From contig CM034546.1 of assembly GCA_020055645.1 (NCBI GenBank), positions 138,715,875 to 138,779,874 of the forward strand: a stretch of 64,000 bases of DNA. Direction: 5' to 3'. The translations under genes and the position numbers were made by a program. Positions within the stretch are counted from its first letter, which is position 1, and every line of letters begins with the position of its first letter. Shown piece after piece: positions 42,715 through 52,223 of the stretch. The stretch comes from Tomocerus qinae (Eukaryota; Arthropoda; Collembola; Entomobryomorpha; Tomoceridae). The notes beneath the pieces were generated by a model that was not told the origin of the DNA, made no database searches, and was given only the letters and a program-made list of their open reading frames with translations.

Positions 42715-43187
42715 ATTACCTTTTTTACCTTATTTATATGTAAAGAGTTGAATTGAGTGAGTGGTTCAGAGCAGACGTGCTTGCCGATCTGTCCTGATAA
42801 TTCTATTTACTACACTTGTACTTTATTTCGTAATATCTTTATCTCAATAATGTTATTGTAAATTCTTATTTTATTGGTTAAACAACGCCACTACATTATA
42901 TTAGTAGATTTTTTAATGTATTTTTTTGCTTCTAATGTAATGTAATACGTTCCCTCAAATTTTATAATTCCGTTATTGAAAATAACAATCCGCCATTCTG
43001 GTTACTAAATCAGGTAACAACCAACCTATTTTTAAGTTAAAAAATGGTTAAATTTTAGACGAGGCTTGTCTGTTTCAAACTTAAAATATATCCCCAATTA
43101 TGTACCTAGTGTAACGTGAATTTAATTACTGAAAAGACAACTTGCCGACTATGATAGAAATTAAAAATTTGTATCATTTCATTTTAA
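42715..43187. other. AT-rich transition region between satellite and next tandem repeat
   Basis: No gene or clear repeat is seen. A GC-richer island at 42757-42790 stands out from the AT-rich surroundings and resembles a common sequencing-adapter sequence (see findings). The remainder is low-complexity A/T sequence with no open frame worth naming. Confidence 0.6.
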
Positions 43188-44460
43188 AAATTTCATTTTA
43201 GAGGAAATCTATCAATGAATTTTGTGTTACTTTTCAACAAGATTTAAGATAAACAGTTTCAAATTATTTTAAGATTTTGTAAATTTAAAGGAAATGAGTC
43301 AATGAGTTTTGTATTATTTTTAAGCAAGGTTTTGAGATACGCTGGTTTTATTACCTTAATGAAAAGTTTCATGGAAAAACGATTTACAGAGTTTAAGATA
43401 TTGGGAATTTAAAGAAAATGTGTCAACTAGTTTTGAAATATTTTAAGATTTTGTAAATTTAAAAGAAATGTGTCAATGAGTTTTGCATTATTTTTAAGCA
43501 AGGTTTTGAGATACAAAAGTCTCATGGAAAAACGATTTACCTACTTTAAGATTTTGTAAATTTAAAATAAATATGTCAATGAGTTTTGCATTATTTTTAA
43601 GCAAGGTTTTGAGATACAAAAGTCTCATGGAAAAACGATTTACCTACTTTAAGATTTTGTAAATTTAAAATAAATGTGTCAATGAGTTTTGCATTATTTT
43701 TAAGCAAGGTTTTGAGATACAAAAGTCTCATGGAAAAACGATTTACCTACTTTAAGATTTTGTAAATTTAAAATAAATGTGTCATGGAGTTTTGCATTAT
43801 TTTTAAGCAAGGTTTTGAGATACAAAAGTCTCATGGAAAAACGATTTACCTACTTTAAGATTTTGTAAATTTAAAATAAATGTGTCAATGAGTTTTGCAT
43901 TATTTTTAAGCAAGGTTTTGAGATACAAAAGTCTCATGGAAAAACGATTACCTACTTTTAAGATTTTGTAAATTTAAAAGAAATGTGTGAATGAGTTTTG
44001 CATTATTTTTAAGCAAGGTTTTGAGATAGGCTGGTTTTATTACCTTAATGAAAAGTCTCATGGAAAAATGATTTATCTAGTTTAAGATTTTGTAAATTTA
44101 AAATAAATGTGTCAATGAGTTTTGCATTATTTTTAAGCAAGGTTTTGAGATACAAAAGTCTCATGGAAAAACGATTTACCTACTTTAAGATTTTGTAAAT
44201 TTAAAATAAATATGTCAATGAGTTTTGCATTATTTTTAAGCAAGGTTTTGAGATACAAAAGTCTCATGGAAAAACGATTTACCTACTTTAAGATTTTGTA
44301 AATTTAAAATAAATGTGTCAATGAGTTTTGCATTATTTTTAAGCAAGGTTTTGAGATACGCTGGTTTTATTACCTTAATGAAAAGTCTCATGGAAAATCG
44401 ATTTACCTACTTTAAGATTTTGTAAATTTAAAGGAAATGTATCAATGAGTTTCGCAAATC
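43188..44460 (+). repeat. 103-bp / 124-bp tandem repeat array
   Basis: About a dozen copies are marked by gagttttgcattattttt at 43478, 43581, 43684, 43787, 43890, 43993 and 44117, among others. The common step is 103 bp. A longer 124-bp form carries an extra 21-bp block ctggttttattaccttaatg (at 43344, 44031 and 44361) just before aaagtctcatgg. Internal copies are nearly identical; the leftmost copies (43188-43400) are degenerate. There is no similarity to the 171-bp satellite, and no coding potential. Confidence 0.92.
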
Positions 44461-45214
44461 AATAAATTTAGAGAAATTTGTCAATGATATGCAATATGTT
44501 AAGCACTTTAAAACTTTATATATTAATATAATATACGCTATTTAATTGATACTTATACTTCATGTCATGAAGCTATTTGCTATAGTTCAGGCAAAAGTTT
44601 TGTACCTTTGTCACCTTCAATTCTATTATAAAAAATTAATTCGCTGACTTAGGATACTGTAGAAATGTAATATTCTCTCATGATAATGCTGCAGAATATG
44701 CTAAGTAACAGAAAAATGTGCAGAATACATCTTCCCACGATTTTCAAACTATTTCAATGGATCTTAACTGATATCAACTTACAAGGACGAGCTACTCTTT
44801 ACTCTATCACCGCTGTAATAATATTCCAACGAATGAATTATTCAATGTAATCTGTAACTATAATATTTGCCGTCTGATTGTGTTTTAGGTCTGGTCATCC
44901 TATGTAATATATTTATCAATGTGAGATAAGTAACCACAACTCGAGTTATATTAACTGTGCTACATTTTACAGCCTTAAATGTCTATGTTTACAATTTCAT
45001 CACACTCTTTAATCTGGTTATTGCCTTGTCAGCACTCACTCAGCCCAACTCCAACGCATTAATTAAGATAAAATATTAACAGTTGTGTTAATTTTACGAT
45101 GTAAAGACCACTGGTCACATCATCAAGAAATGAATAAATAATAATAATAATAATACATGTAAAGTGAAGTAAATGGGGCACTTTGCTACATCAAAAAAGG
45201 TGAAAAGACAAAAA
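44461..45214. other. Unique-looking AT-rich spacer with an (AAT)n microsatellite
   Basis: No gene-like frame is seen. A short (aat)n microsatellite lies at 45133-45154. The segment separates the 103/124-bp array from the detached 171-bp satellite outpost. The last part (45190-45214) holds two aaaaaagg-type tracts reminiscent of the array edge at 42683, which may be chance. Confidence 0.6.
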
Positions 45215-46050
45215 AGGACTGCTTTTATGAAATGTTGTTAATGCTTCGCTGGCAGAAGTGATGGCGCTGATCGATGTTTGAAATAATAATTATAGATTTG
45301 AAATAGTTGAGAATTTAATGGAATTTAATTTCAAGTCAATTTTTTTCTGATAACTCCAGTAAACCCAGGTCAGGTAAAAGCTGCGGCACTCTCTCACGAT
45401 CTATTGGTATAGCTGCGAAGCAGACGTGATGGCGCAGGTCGATTTTTGAAATAAAAATTATAACTGTAAAATAGTTAAGAATTTTATGGATCTTAGTTTA
45501 AAGTGAAATTGATTTTCTTATATCACCAGTGACCTCAGGGTAGGTAATATCTGCGTCACTCTTTGACGAAATATTTTTCAAACTGCGGTGGCAGATGTGA
45601 TGGCGCAGATCGGTTTTTTAAATAAAAATTATAACCATTAAATACTTGTGAATTTCATGGAGTTTAATTTAATGTGAAATGGATTTTCTTATATCACTAG
45701 TGGCCTCAGTTAAGGTAATATCTGCAAATTACGAAATGTTGTTAATGCTGCGCCGGCAGAAGTGATGGCGCAGATCGATTTTAGAAATAAAAATTATAAC
45801 AGTGAAATAGTTTAGAATTTTATGGATCTTAATTTAGATTGAAATTCATTTTCTTATATCACCAGTGACATCAGGTCTCGTAATATCTAAGTCACTTTTT
45901 GATGAAATGTTTTTAATTTCAAGTGAAATTTATTTTCTGATAACTCCAGTAAACCCAGGTCAGGTAATATCTGCGGCACTCTCTCACGATCTATTGGTAA
46001 TGCTGCAGAACAGACGTGATGGCGCAGATCGATTTTTGAAATAAAAATTA
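45215..46050 (+). repeat. Diverged 171-bp satellite outpost, left part
   Basis: About five degenerate monomers in forward orientation, recognised by ggcagaagtgatggcgcag, gatcgattttagaaataaaa and caccagtgacctcagg. They use the variants aatagttgagaatttaatgg and aatagttaagaattttatgg instead of the core aatggtttcgaatttcatgg. The same variant occurs in reverse complement at the outer edge of the main array (41845, 42527). The block is interrupted mid-monomer by the BEL insertion and resumes at 52219. Confidence 0.9.
46046..46050. repeat. Target-site duplication, left
   Basis: The five bases before the left LTR are aatta; the five after the right LTR (52219-52223) are aatga. Intact outpost monomers read aaaaattataaccgtg at this place, which suggests aatta as the original target and a later change on the right. 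A 4-6-bp duplication is usual for Pao/BEL integrases. Confidence 0.7.
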
Positions 46051-46284
46051 TGTTACTGACAAAAACTATACTTTTGTGCTTCAATTCAACTGTGCAACTC
46101 AATTAAACTTAAAACACTAATTTATTGGCACAATTTTGGCAAAATATACAATATTACTGATGAGCGGCTCTGACCACCTTACCTCCAGTGACTTTCATGA
46201 CCGACTGACTCATTTTCACAATCTTTTAGAAACTAACAATAAATTTATGACAAACAAATATAACAAATAAATATCGTGGTAACA
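46051..46284 (-). repeat. 3' LTR of BEL element
   Basis: A 234-bp direct repeat of 51985-52218 with the same termini. The AATAAA polyadenylation signal at 46121-46126 (minus strand) would end the element transcript here. It lies 40 bp after the stop codon of the last integrase segment. Confidence 0.95.
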
Positions 46285-46296
46285 TTTCTCCAGCCC
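46285..46296 (-). promoter_or_regulatory. Possible polypurine tract
   Basis: The sense strand just before the 3' LTR reads gggctggagaaa. It is purine-rich except for CT, and it abuts the TGTTAC terminus as a plus-strand primer should. It is short and imperfect, so the call is positional. Confidence 0.45.
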
Positions 46297-46324
46297 GTAA
46301 AGAGATCACATCTCATTACTATTA

Positions 46325-47113
46325 CTAGAGTTCAAATTTAATATGCATATTTTTGAAATAGGACGACGGAATGAATACTCCATGATTAGTAGTCACGTCC
46401 ACTATGCGAACTTGTCCATCTTTCCCAGGGTAGATTTTGGAAATTAATCCACGGGGCCAGACATTTCTTGGTTGATTTTCATCAGCGATGATTACAACAT
46501 CTCCAACTGTAGGTGGATCCCGCTTTTTGTGCCCTTTTGACCTTTTAGCCAGAGTTGGAAGATACTCCTTGAGCCATATTTTCCAAAATGTATCCGCCAG
46601 CCGTTGAGAGATCCTCCATTGCTTTCTAAGGCAGAAATCTCGTTCGACAAATATTCCGGGTGCAGGATTTCCACTTGAGCTTCCAAGCAAGATGTGATTC
46701 GGAGTCAAAGCTTCTTGATCTTTATGATCCAGTGAAACAGCAGTTAAGGGACGTCCATTAACAATGTACTCCACTTCAGCAAACAGCGTAGCTAAGACTT
46801 CTTCTCTCGGGGCCCTCTCCTTCAATACGACTTTCAATGCTGTTTTCACACTTCGGATCAATCGTTCCCAACTCCCTCCGTGATTTGGTGATCCAGGTGC
46901 AATAAACTTCCATTCAATTTCTTTTGTAGTCATTGAATCTATAATTTTTTCTTTGTCTAACTCAGCAAAACATTTCTTCAGCTCGTTATTGCTACCGTGA
47001 AAATTAGTTCCATTATCAGACATGATCTGACGGGGGCGTCCTCTTCTGCTAACAAAACGACGGACAGCCATTATGCATGAGTCCGTTGATAGTGATGAGG
47101 CTATTTCTAGATG
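46325..47113 (-). pseudogene. BEL integrase C-terminal segment with DUF5641-type end
   Basis: The same frame continues after the second TGA for 262 residues and ends at TAG. It carries the second catalytic Asp in MSDNGTNF, the catalytic Glu in HGGSWERLI, the VNGRPLT block and a C-terminal DUF5641-like domain (GDVVIIADEN, WPRGLI, VRIVDV). All three DDE residues are present across the segments, so the damage is limited to the frame breaks. The normal stop is 40 bp before the 3' LTR. Confidence 0.88.
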
Positions 47114-47347
47114 TCAGATTGTCAGACAGGTGAACAACACTCCGTATCGTTTTTCCTTCCGACGACCAATAGTAACTTCAAGGGGACCGAAATAATCAAC
47201 TCCTGTTTCGGTGAAGGCTCTTGTGTAAGCCTGTAGTCTTTCATTAGGTAATGCAGCCATTTCAGGGATTTCAGGAGTTGCTCTCAAGTTTCGACAGTAC
47301 TGACAATTATTCCAACAGCGTCGTACAGCGACTCTCATTTTCATGAC
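47114..47347 (-). pseudogene. BEL integrase middle segment between two stops
   Basis: In frame with the preceding segment, directly after its TGA. It contains the second half of the zinc-binding motif (NNCQYCRN) and the first catalytic Asp of the DDE core in GVDYFGPL. It ends at TGA (47116-47114) right after FTCLTI. In relatives this position continues with Arg-Ala-Val/Ile-His; here the stop is followed directly by HLEIA, so about two codons also seem lost. Confidence 0.85.
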
Positions 47348-47707
47348 TCAATATTTTTGTCGGATTTCATTCAGGATTCTTTGCTGTCCATGGTGACCTC
47401 CAGCTTTGTGATAGTGAAATATCAACAATTCCGTAAATCGATGCTTTTCGGGTAAAATTATGGGATACTTCGTATCTTCACAAACATTTGCTCGAACTAT
47501 TCTGCTGTTCATTCGGATGATTTCATTTTCATCCAGACATGGAGAAAGATTTATCAATTTACTTGACTTTGGCAATGGTTGGCCTTTCTTTATACAATTG
47601 ATTTCTTCAGAAAAGCTTTCTAATTGCACTTTCTTTATCCAAAGAACTTCAGCTTGATTAATTTCGGCAATGTATTGGTAGGCATCTTCTTCGCTTTCAA
47701 TTTGCAA
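47348..47707 (-). pseudogene. BEL integrase N-terminal segment, shifted frame
   Basis: This continues the polyprotein in another frame, overlapping the end of the upstream frame by about 70 bp. Homology to BEL proteins resumes with AEVLWIKKVQ. It holds the start of the zinc-binding HHCC region (FHYHKAGGHHG). The shift lies near 47690-47700 in an A-rich stretch and is best explained by a one-base loss. A programmed frameshift is less likely because BEL elements usually read straight through here. The segment ends at TGA (47350-47348), where related integrases have a Trp after QKY. Confidence 0.85.
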
Positions 47708-50700
47708 TTATTTATGAAACGGTACATCAAAGCAGTTGACCGAAGGAGTTTATACCAGGATTCAATTCTGCGTATATCTGGTAAGTCATGTGATGGTAAT
47801 TCAAAATTACTCGCTACGAAATCTGATTTTTTCAACTCCAGGATCTCCTCGTCAACTTCGCTTGTAAAAATTCTATCTTCCGTTGGCCATTCGTCTTCAT
47901 GTTTAAAAAGGAATTCAGGTCCAACAAACCAACGACAATTGGCTTCAAAATTACATTCGCATGTATCCCTCGCAGCTTCATCCGAGACATTTTCGTGAGT
48001 AGAAATCCAGTGCCAGTTATTAACATCCGTTGACTCCAAGATTTCGCTCACTCGATGACCTACGAAGGGTTTATATCTTCTTGAGTCGGACCGTATCCAA
48101 CATAATACGGTTTTCGAGTCAGACCAGAAATGACAAGTTTCTATTTTTATTTCATGATTTGAAATTATTGTAGTAGCAATCCGACTAGCCATGACCGCCG
48201 CCTGTAATTCCAATCTTGGAATGGACATCTGACGGAGTGGAGCTACTCTTGTTTTGGCACATACCAAGTTGCATTGAATATCTTCATTTGTTTTGACACG
48301 TAGGTAGGCTGCTGCAGCAAAAGCACGTTCACTGGCATCACAAAAAACATGCATTTGCAGTGAAGTTACATTTGCCATTTTCAGACTGTAGCATCTGGGA
48401 ATGCAAACTGTGGATATCTTGTGAAGTTCGTCGATCCAAATACACCATTTTCGGAACAAATCTTCACTAATCTGATCATCCCAGCCAATAGCAGTCCTCC
48501 ATACATCTTGCATCAAAATTTTGACTTTCACCATAAAGTGAGATAAAAATCCTAGCGGATCATAAACTGACATAATGATTTTTAGGAATTCTCTCTTAGT
48601 AGGCCGACGTAATTTCTGTAAAAGAGCTTGGTCCACTTTTTCAAACTTAGTTTTGAAAGTAAATGTATCCTTAACCGGGCTCCAATGCAATCCAAGGACA
48701 CGTTCCGTTTTGCTTTCCATATCTGGAGAGATCACCTTTCCTTCATTGGCACGCATTTCTGGTGGAATAGAGTCCAAAACAATCTGAGAATTGCAAATCC
48801 AGTTTCGAATATCAAAACCGCCACGGATGTGTATATCAATTACATCCTTCATTAGTTTTATAGCTTTTTCTTCACTATCACAACTGTCCAGATAGTCATC
48901 TACGTAGTGACGATCGACGATAGCTTTTACTGCCTCTGGGTTTTCACTGAAAAAATCCATCGCATTCTTGTTCTTTACATACTGGGCAGAGCATGGGGAT
49001 GAGGTGGCCCCAAACGTCATTGCAGTCATGACACAAGTATCAGGCTCCCGGTTTCTATCCAATCCTCTCCAGAGAAAGCGCTGTGACTGAACATCTTCCT
49101 CTCTGATTTGGACTTGGTGGAACATCTCGCGAATGTCCCCAGTGAAAGCGATTTTCCTTTGGCGAAATTTGAAAAGTACAGCTGGTAGGGATTTTAAAAG
49201 ATCGGGTCCTTTTAACAAAAGATCATTGAAACTAACTCCGTTTGCTTTGGCTGCTGCATCAAAGACCAGACGAAGTTTTCCTGGTTTATTGGGGTTGAAA
49301 ACTCCAAAGTGCGGCAAGTAGTAAGTACGGGAATTTTCTTGAGATGCTTCTTCTTTAGACAACATCCTTGCATAACCTTGTTTGAAATAATGCTCAATCT
49401 TTTCACAGTACTGTTTACCAAATTCTGGCAACTTATCCATTTTACGTTCCATAATTCGCAAACGATTAAATGCATTTGCTTTGCTCTTGGGAAAATTGAC
49501 TGTATCTTGCTTCCAAAGTAGTCCGGTTTCCCATCTTCCTTTTATCCGTTTCGTAGTATCATTCATGATTTTCTCTGCTCGGGTTTCTTCTTTGGATTGT
49601 AGAACGTGGCTAGGCAGCCTTACTCCAAAGGATTCGGTACTAAAACTTTCTTTAACGAGATTGTGTATTTTCTCCAACTCTCTTTCTTCATTATAGATGT
49701 GGTAGGAGAATTCTTCATCCACTCGATGCTTAAATGCACTAGCATCACCGTGAATAACCCATCCAAGTTTTGTGTGTGACATCACAGGCGCGTTAGGAGG
49801 TCCTTTCACGATTTTCTCCGGGTCAATCAGAAAACGATAATTCTGGCCGATTAGAATAGTAGGTTGTGCATTTTGCAAAGATTTGATATATTCAGGACGT
49901 AGATGCTTCCACTTTACCGACGACTTCTTCACATCCACGGACTGTGATCTTAGTTGCAGATTTTCAGTAGTCCTGACATTTTCGAGGGTGTAGATATCAT
50001 GCATATTTTCTCCTTTAATCTGCAACGACACTTTTCGAGAACTCCTGTCTTCGTTTCGCAGATTATGTGTTCCATGGGTGCACAATGGTTCAACTTCACC
50101 ATCCAATCCTAATTTTCGGGCAACTTCTGCTTCAATCATCGTACAAGTAGATCCTCCATCCAGAAAGGCGTAGGTTTTCAATTCACCTAAGGGACCTTTA
50201 ATGACAACTGGTAAAACTTTTAGTAAGATTGAATTTGAATATTTAACAGTTTGTGCATAACAAGCATCATTCGAGTTTGAAGTTGAAGCTTGAATAGAGT
50301 GTACATTGTCTGTTCCTTGATCTGTATTCCCCACAAGACTTACATTTTCTTCCTCCTTCGAATGTAGTGATCTATGATGCATGCTCGGACATCCACCAAT
50401 TTTGCATTTTCTTTTGTATGGGCAATCCGAAAGACTACAATTCAGATTGAGACACAAAAAATAAAGTTTCTTCTCTCTTACACTATCTCTTCTTTTCAGT
50501 ACATCCATTTTATGAAACTGTCTATACTTTGGAGTACGATGATTATTCTTATCACAAACCGCACATCCTTTGGGATCGTCCTTGTCTTTTACTTCCTCAA
50601 CGTTGAAAATTGCTTCCTTCTGGGGTTTCTCCCATTCTGGTCGTTTGTCACATTTAATAGGAATTGAGTCGGATGTTGGTGTAGGTAAGTTAACATTACT

Positions 50701-51954
50701 TACTGCGTTCGCCAAATCGTACATCCAGTCGGAGAAATCTATAAGATTTGCTTTTCCTTTCTTCTCAAAAAGAACAAACTTCCCCCAGTCAATCTTCAAA
50801 TGATTGGGTAGCTTCGACACAAGTTCACTGAGTAGCTGCGGGTTCCAGATGTGGCCAGTGCTACCTAAAACTTCCATTGTGGTTACAAGATTTCTTACTG
50901 CATTAGCGTAGTCAATAATACTATGTAACTTATCATCTCTCGGTGAGGGTGTTTTCTTAGCTTTATCTATAAGTACTTCAATAATGTAATCTGGTTTTCC
51001 AAACCGAATTTCCAAAGTTTCGATTATAGTAGGAACATTTTCAGGAATAATTAGTAAAGAGTTTACAGTTTCTCTTGCCTTTCCTTTGAGACACTTCTGC
51101 AGGCGATGCAGGTTTTCAACATTCGTATATCCACAGACTTTCGTTGAGCGATTAAATTCTGTGATGAAAGTTGGAAAATCCTCCGGAGATCCAGAAAAAG
51201 ATGGCAAATCACGTCCCATAGCATATCTAGCCAAAATCTTCTTCGAAGAATCATCGGATTTCTTTTCCGCCAAAGTGGTGATTGCATCCGTAAATCGTGA
51301 CAAAATGTCGTTCATCGATACGGGTTCTTTTACTTGTTCAATGGGTACCTCAGGTTGATCTAGAATTTCTTCATTTTGGTTGCCGTGGTGAGATGAACTT
51401 CTAACCCATTCATCGGTTTTCTTGTAAGCACTCACCTCTTCAACATCAATTTGATTTTCTCGATGATCAACAAATTCTTCATTTTCTTTGTCTTCCAGAA
51501 TTTGAGCCAACGCTATTTCTTTCTTCTTAGCTGCTAGCTTCTTTTCATTTCTGGCTATGACTTCTAATTCTTCCAGTTCAGCTTGGAGACGACGACGTTC
51601 ACTGTTCGCTTTTGAAGCTCCTCCTGCTGATTTTCCCTGGGATGAATGACTATGTTTTGATGAACTTTTAGCCATGCTTCCTGCTGTAGAGTAGAAAAGA
51701 TTATTAGGAATTGAGATTGCACTGCCGACATCTTCTTCCCCAGAGACTTGACGTGAAGCTACGGTTTTCTCCTGTTTTCTGCGTCGGGTTACCAAAGGCA
51801 CAGGTGGAATTTCACTTCTATTCCATACTGACCCCTTCTCGGTTCCTTTAGTTTCAGGATTCATCCTATTGTAGGTTCTACAGCTCCGGCGAACTTGTTG
51901 AATAGGCTGGCTTGGTTCTCCTCCTCCCTCCAAATTTCCAATGATTCTCTCCAT
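47635..51954 (-). CDS. BEL gag-pol polyprotein, gag-PR-RT-RNase H part
   Basis: The frame is open from TTG at 51996 (inside the 5' LTR). The first ATG is at 51954, giving about 1439 residues to a premature stop. Residue numbers here count from 51996. In order: a charged coiled-coil-like gag N-terminus (130-190); a DUF1759-type gag core with LPSFSG (about 264-430); degenerate zinc knuckles starting CAVC (about 476); an aspartic protease with FLDGGST (about 610); reverse transcriptase with FTGDIREMFHQV (about 955) and the catalytic YVDDYLDS (about 1030); a Pao-type linker with YDPLGF; and RNase H with FCDAS (about 1217), RLELQAA, WSDSKTV and SDEAAR. A knuckle cysteine is Tyr in TPKYRQF, and a second in KLYFLC. 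The frame shifts near 47690, just before the integrase. Confidence 0.93.
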   Translation of the reverse strand: MERIIGNLEGGGEPSQPIQQVRRSCRTYNRMNPETKGTEKGSVWNRSEIPPVPLVTRRRKQEKTVASRQVSGEEDVGSAISIPNNLFYSTAGSMAKSSSKHSHSSQGKSAGGASKANSERRRLQAELEELEVIARNEKKLAAKKKEIALAQILEDKENEEFVDHRENQIDVEEVSAYKKTDEWVRSSSHHGNQNEEILDQPEVPIEQVKEPVSMNDILSRFTDAITTLAEKKSDDSSKKILARYAMGRDLPSFSGSPEDFPTFITEFNRSTKVCGYTNVENLHRLQKCLKGKARETVNSLLIIPENVPTIIETLEIRFGKPDYIIEVLIDKAKKTPSPRDDKLHSIIDYANAVRNLVTTMEVLGSTGHIWNPQLLSELVSKLPNHLKIDWGKFVLFEKKGKANLIDFSDWMYDLANAVSNVNLPTPTSDSIPIKCDKRPEWEKPQKEAIFNVEEVKDKDDPKGCAVCDKNNHRTPKYRQFHKMDVLKRRDSVREKKLYFLCLNLNCSLSDCPYKRKCKIGGCPSMHHRSLHSKEEENVSLVGNTDQGTDNVHSIQASTSNSNDACYAQTVKYSNSILLKVLPVVIKGPLGELKTYAFLDGGSTCTMIEAEVARKLGLDGEVEPLCTHGTHNLRNEDRSSRKVSLQIKGENMHDIYTLENVRTTENLQLRSQSVDVKKSSVKWKHLRPEYIKSLQNAQPTILIGQNYRFLIDPEKIVKGPPNAPVMSHTKLGWVIHGDASAFKHRVDEEFSYHIYNEERELEKIHNLVKESFSTESFGVRLPSHVLQSKEETRAEKIMNDTTKRIKGRWETGLLWKQDTVNFPKSKANAFNRLRIMERKMDKLPEFGKQYCEKIEHYFKQGYARMLSKEEASQENSRTYYLPHFGVFNPNKPGKLRLVFDAAAKANGVSFNDLLLKGPDLLKSLPAVLFKFRQRKIAFTGDIREMFHQVQIREEDVQSQRFLWRGLDRNREPDTCVMTAMTFGATSSPCSAQYVKNKNAMDFFSENPEAVKAIVDRHYVDDYLDSCDSEEKAIKLMKDVIDIHIRGGFDIRNWICNSQIVLDSIPPEMRANEGKVISPDMESKTERVLGLHWSPVKDTFTFKTKFEKVDQALLQKLRRPTKREFLKIIMSVYDPLGFLSHFMVKVKILMQDVWRTAIGWDDQISEDLFRKWCIWIDELHKISTVCIPRCYSLKMANVTSLQMHVFCDASERAFAAAAYLRVKTNEDIQCNLVCAKTRVAPLRQMSIPRLELQAAVMASRIATTIISNHEIKIETCHFWSDSKTVLCWIRSDSRRYKPFVGHRVSEILESTDVNNWHWISTHENVSDEAARDTCECNFEANCRWFVGPEFLFKHEDEWPTEDRIFTSEVDEEILELKKSDFVASNFELPSHDLPDIRRIESWYKLLRSTALMYRFINNCKLKAKKMPTNTLPKLIKLKFFG

Positions 51955-51965
51955 AGGACTGTTCA

Positions 51966-51982
51966 GTTTACTCGAAGGACCA
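51966..51982 (-). promoter_or_regulatory. Primer-binding site for minus-strand DNA synthesis
   Basis: Two bases inside the 5' LTR the sense strand reads TGGTCCTTCGAGTAAAC. A TGG start next to the LTR, complementary to a tRNA 3'-CCA end, is the standard PBS position. The matching tRNA species was not determined. The PBS overlaps the open frame upstream of the first ATG of gag. Confidence 0.75.
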
Positions 51983-51984
51983 TT

Positions 51985-52218
51985 TGTTACTGACAAAAAC
52001 TATACTTTTGTGCTTCAATTCAACAGTGCAACTCAATTAAACTTAAAACACTAATTTATTGGCACAATTTTGGCAAAATATACAATATTACTGATGAGCG
52101 TCTCTGACCACCTTACCTCCAGTGACTTTCATGACCGACTGACTCATTTTCACAATCTTTTAGAAACTAACAATAAATTTATGACAAACAAATATAACAA
52201 ATAAATATCATGGTAACA
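51985..52218 (-). repeat. 5' LTR of BEL element
   Basis: 234 bp, bounded by the 6-bp inverted terminus TGTTAC / GTAACA. In sense orientation it holds a TATA-like ttatattt segment near 52192-52199 and an AATAAA at 52055-52060 (minus strand). It differs from the 3' LTR at three sites: a/t near 52025, t/g near 52100 and a/g near 52210. The gag-pol frame stays open a few codons into this LTR. Confidence 0.95.
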
Positions 52219-52223
52219 AATGA
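52219..52223. repeat. Target-site duplication, right (one mismatch)
   Basis: aatga against aatta on the left side. The satellite continues directly with caaccgtgaaatagttgag, completing the monomer that was broken at 46050. Confidence 0.65.

Larger units (their letters stand above)
46051..52218 (-). mobile_element. Pao/BEL LTR retrotransposon, complete but coding-damaged
   Basis: A 6168-bp element on the minus strand. It has two 234-bp LTRs that differ at three positions by eye (about 1.3 %), TGTTAC...GTAACA termini, a PBS next to the 5' LTR and a single gag-pol frame order: gag, protease, reverse transcriptase, RNase H, integrase. Integrase after RNase H and a fused gag-pol frame are typical of Pao/BEL elements. 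There is no envelope-like frame. The frame has one frameshift and two in-frame stops, all in the integrase part, so this copy should not be autonomous. It sits in the middle of a degenerate 171-bp satellite monomer. Confidence 0.96.

Noticed and set aside
45887-46102. Minus-strand 71-residue frame across the 3' LTR edge
   Set aside because: It runs from LTR sequence into satellite, so it is a chance fusion without domain content.
47635-47707. Programmed frameshift before integrase
   Set aside because: No slippery heptamer with a downstream structure was evident, and the two nearby in-frame stops suggest simple decay. A one-base loss in an A run explains it.
47460-51358. Plus-strand open frames inside the BEL element
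   Set aside because: They are antisense shadows of the gag-pol frame, with no recognisable domains.
46051-52218. Endogenous retrovirus with an envelope gene
   Set aside because: No frame lies between integrase and the 3' LTR beyond 40 bp, and domain order and motifs are those of Pao/BEL retrotransposons.
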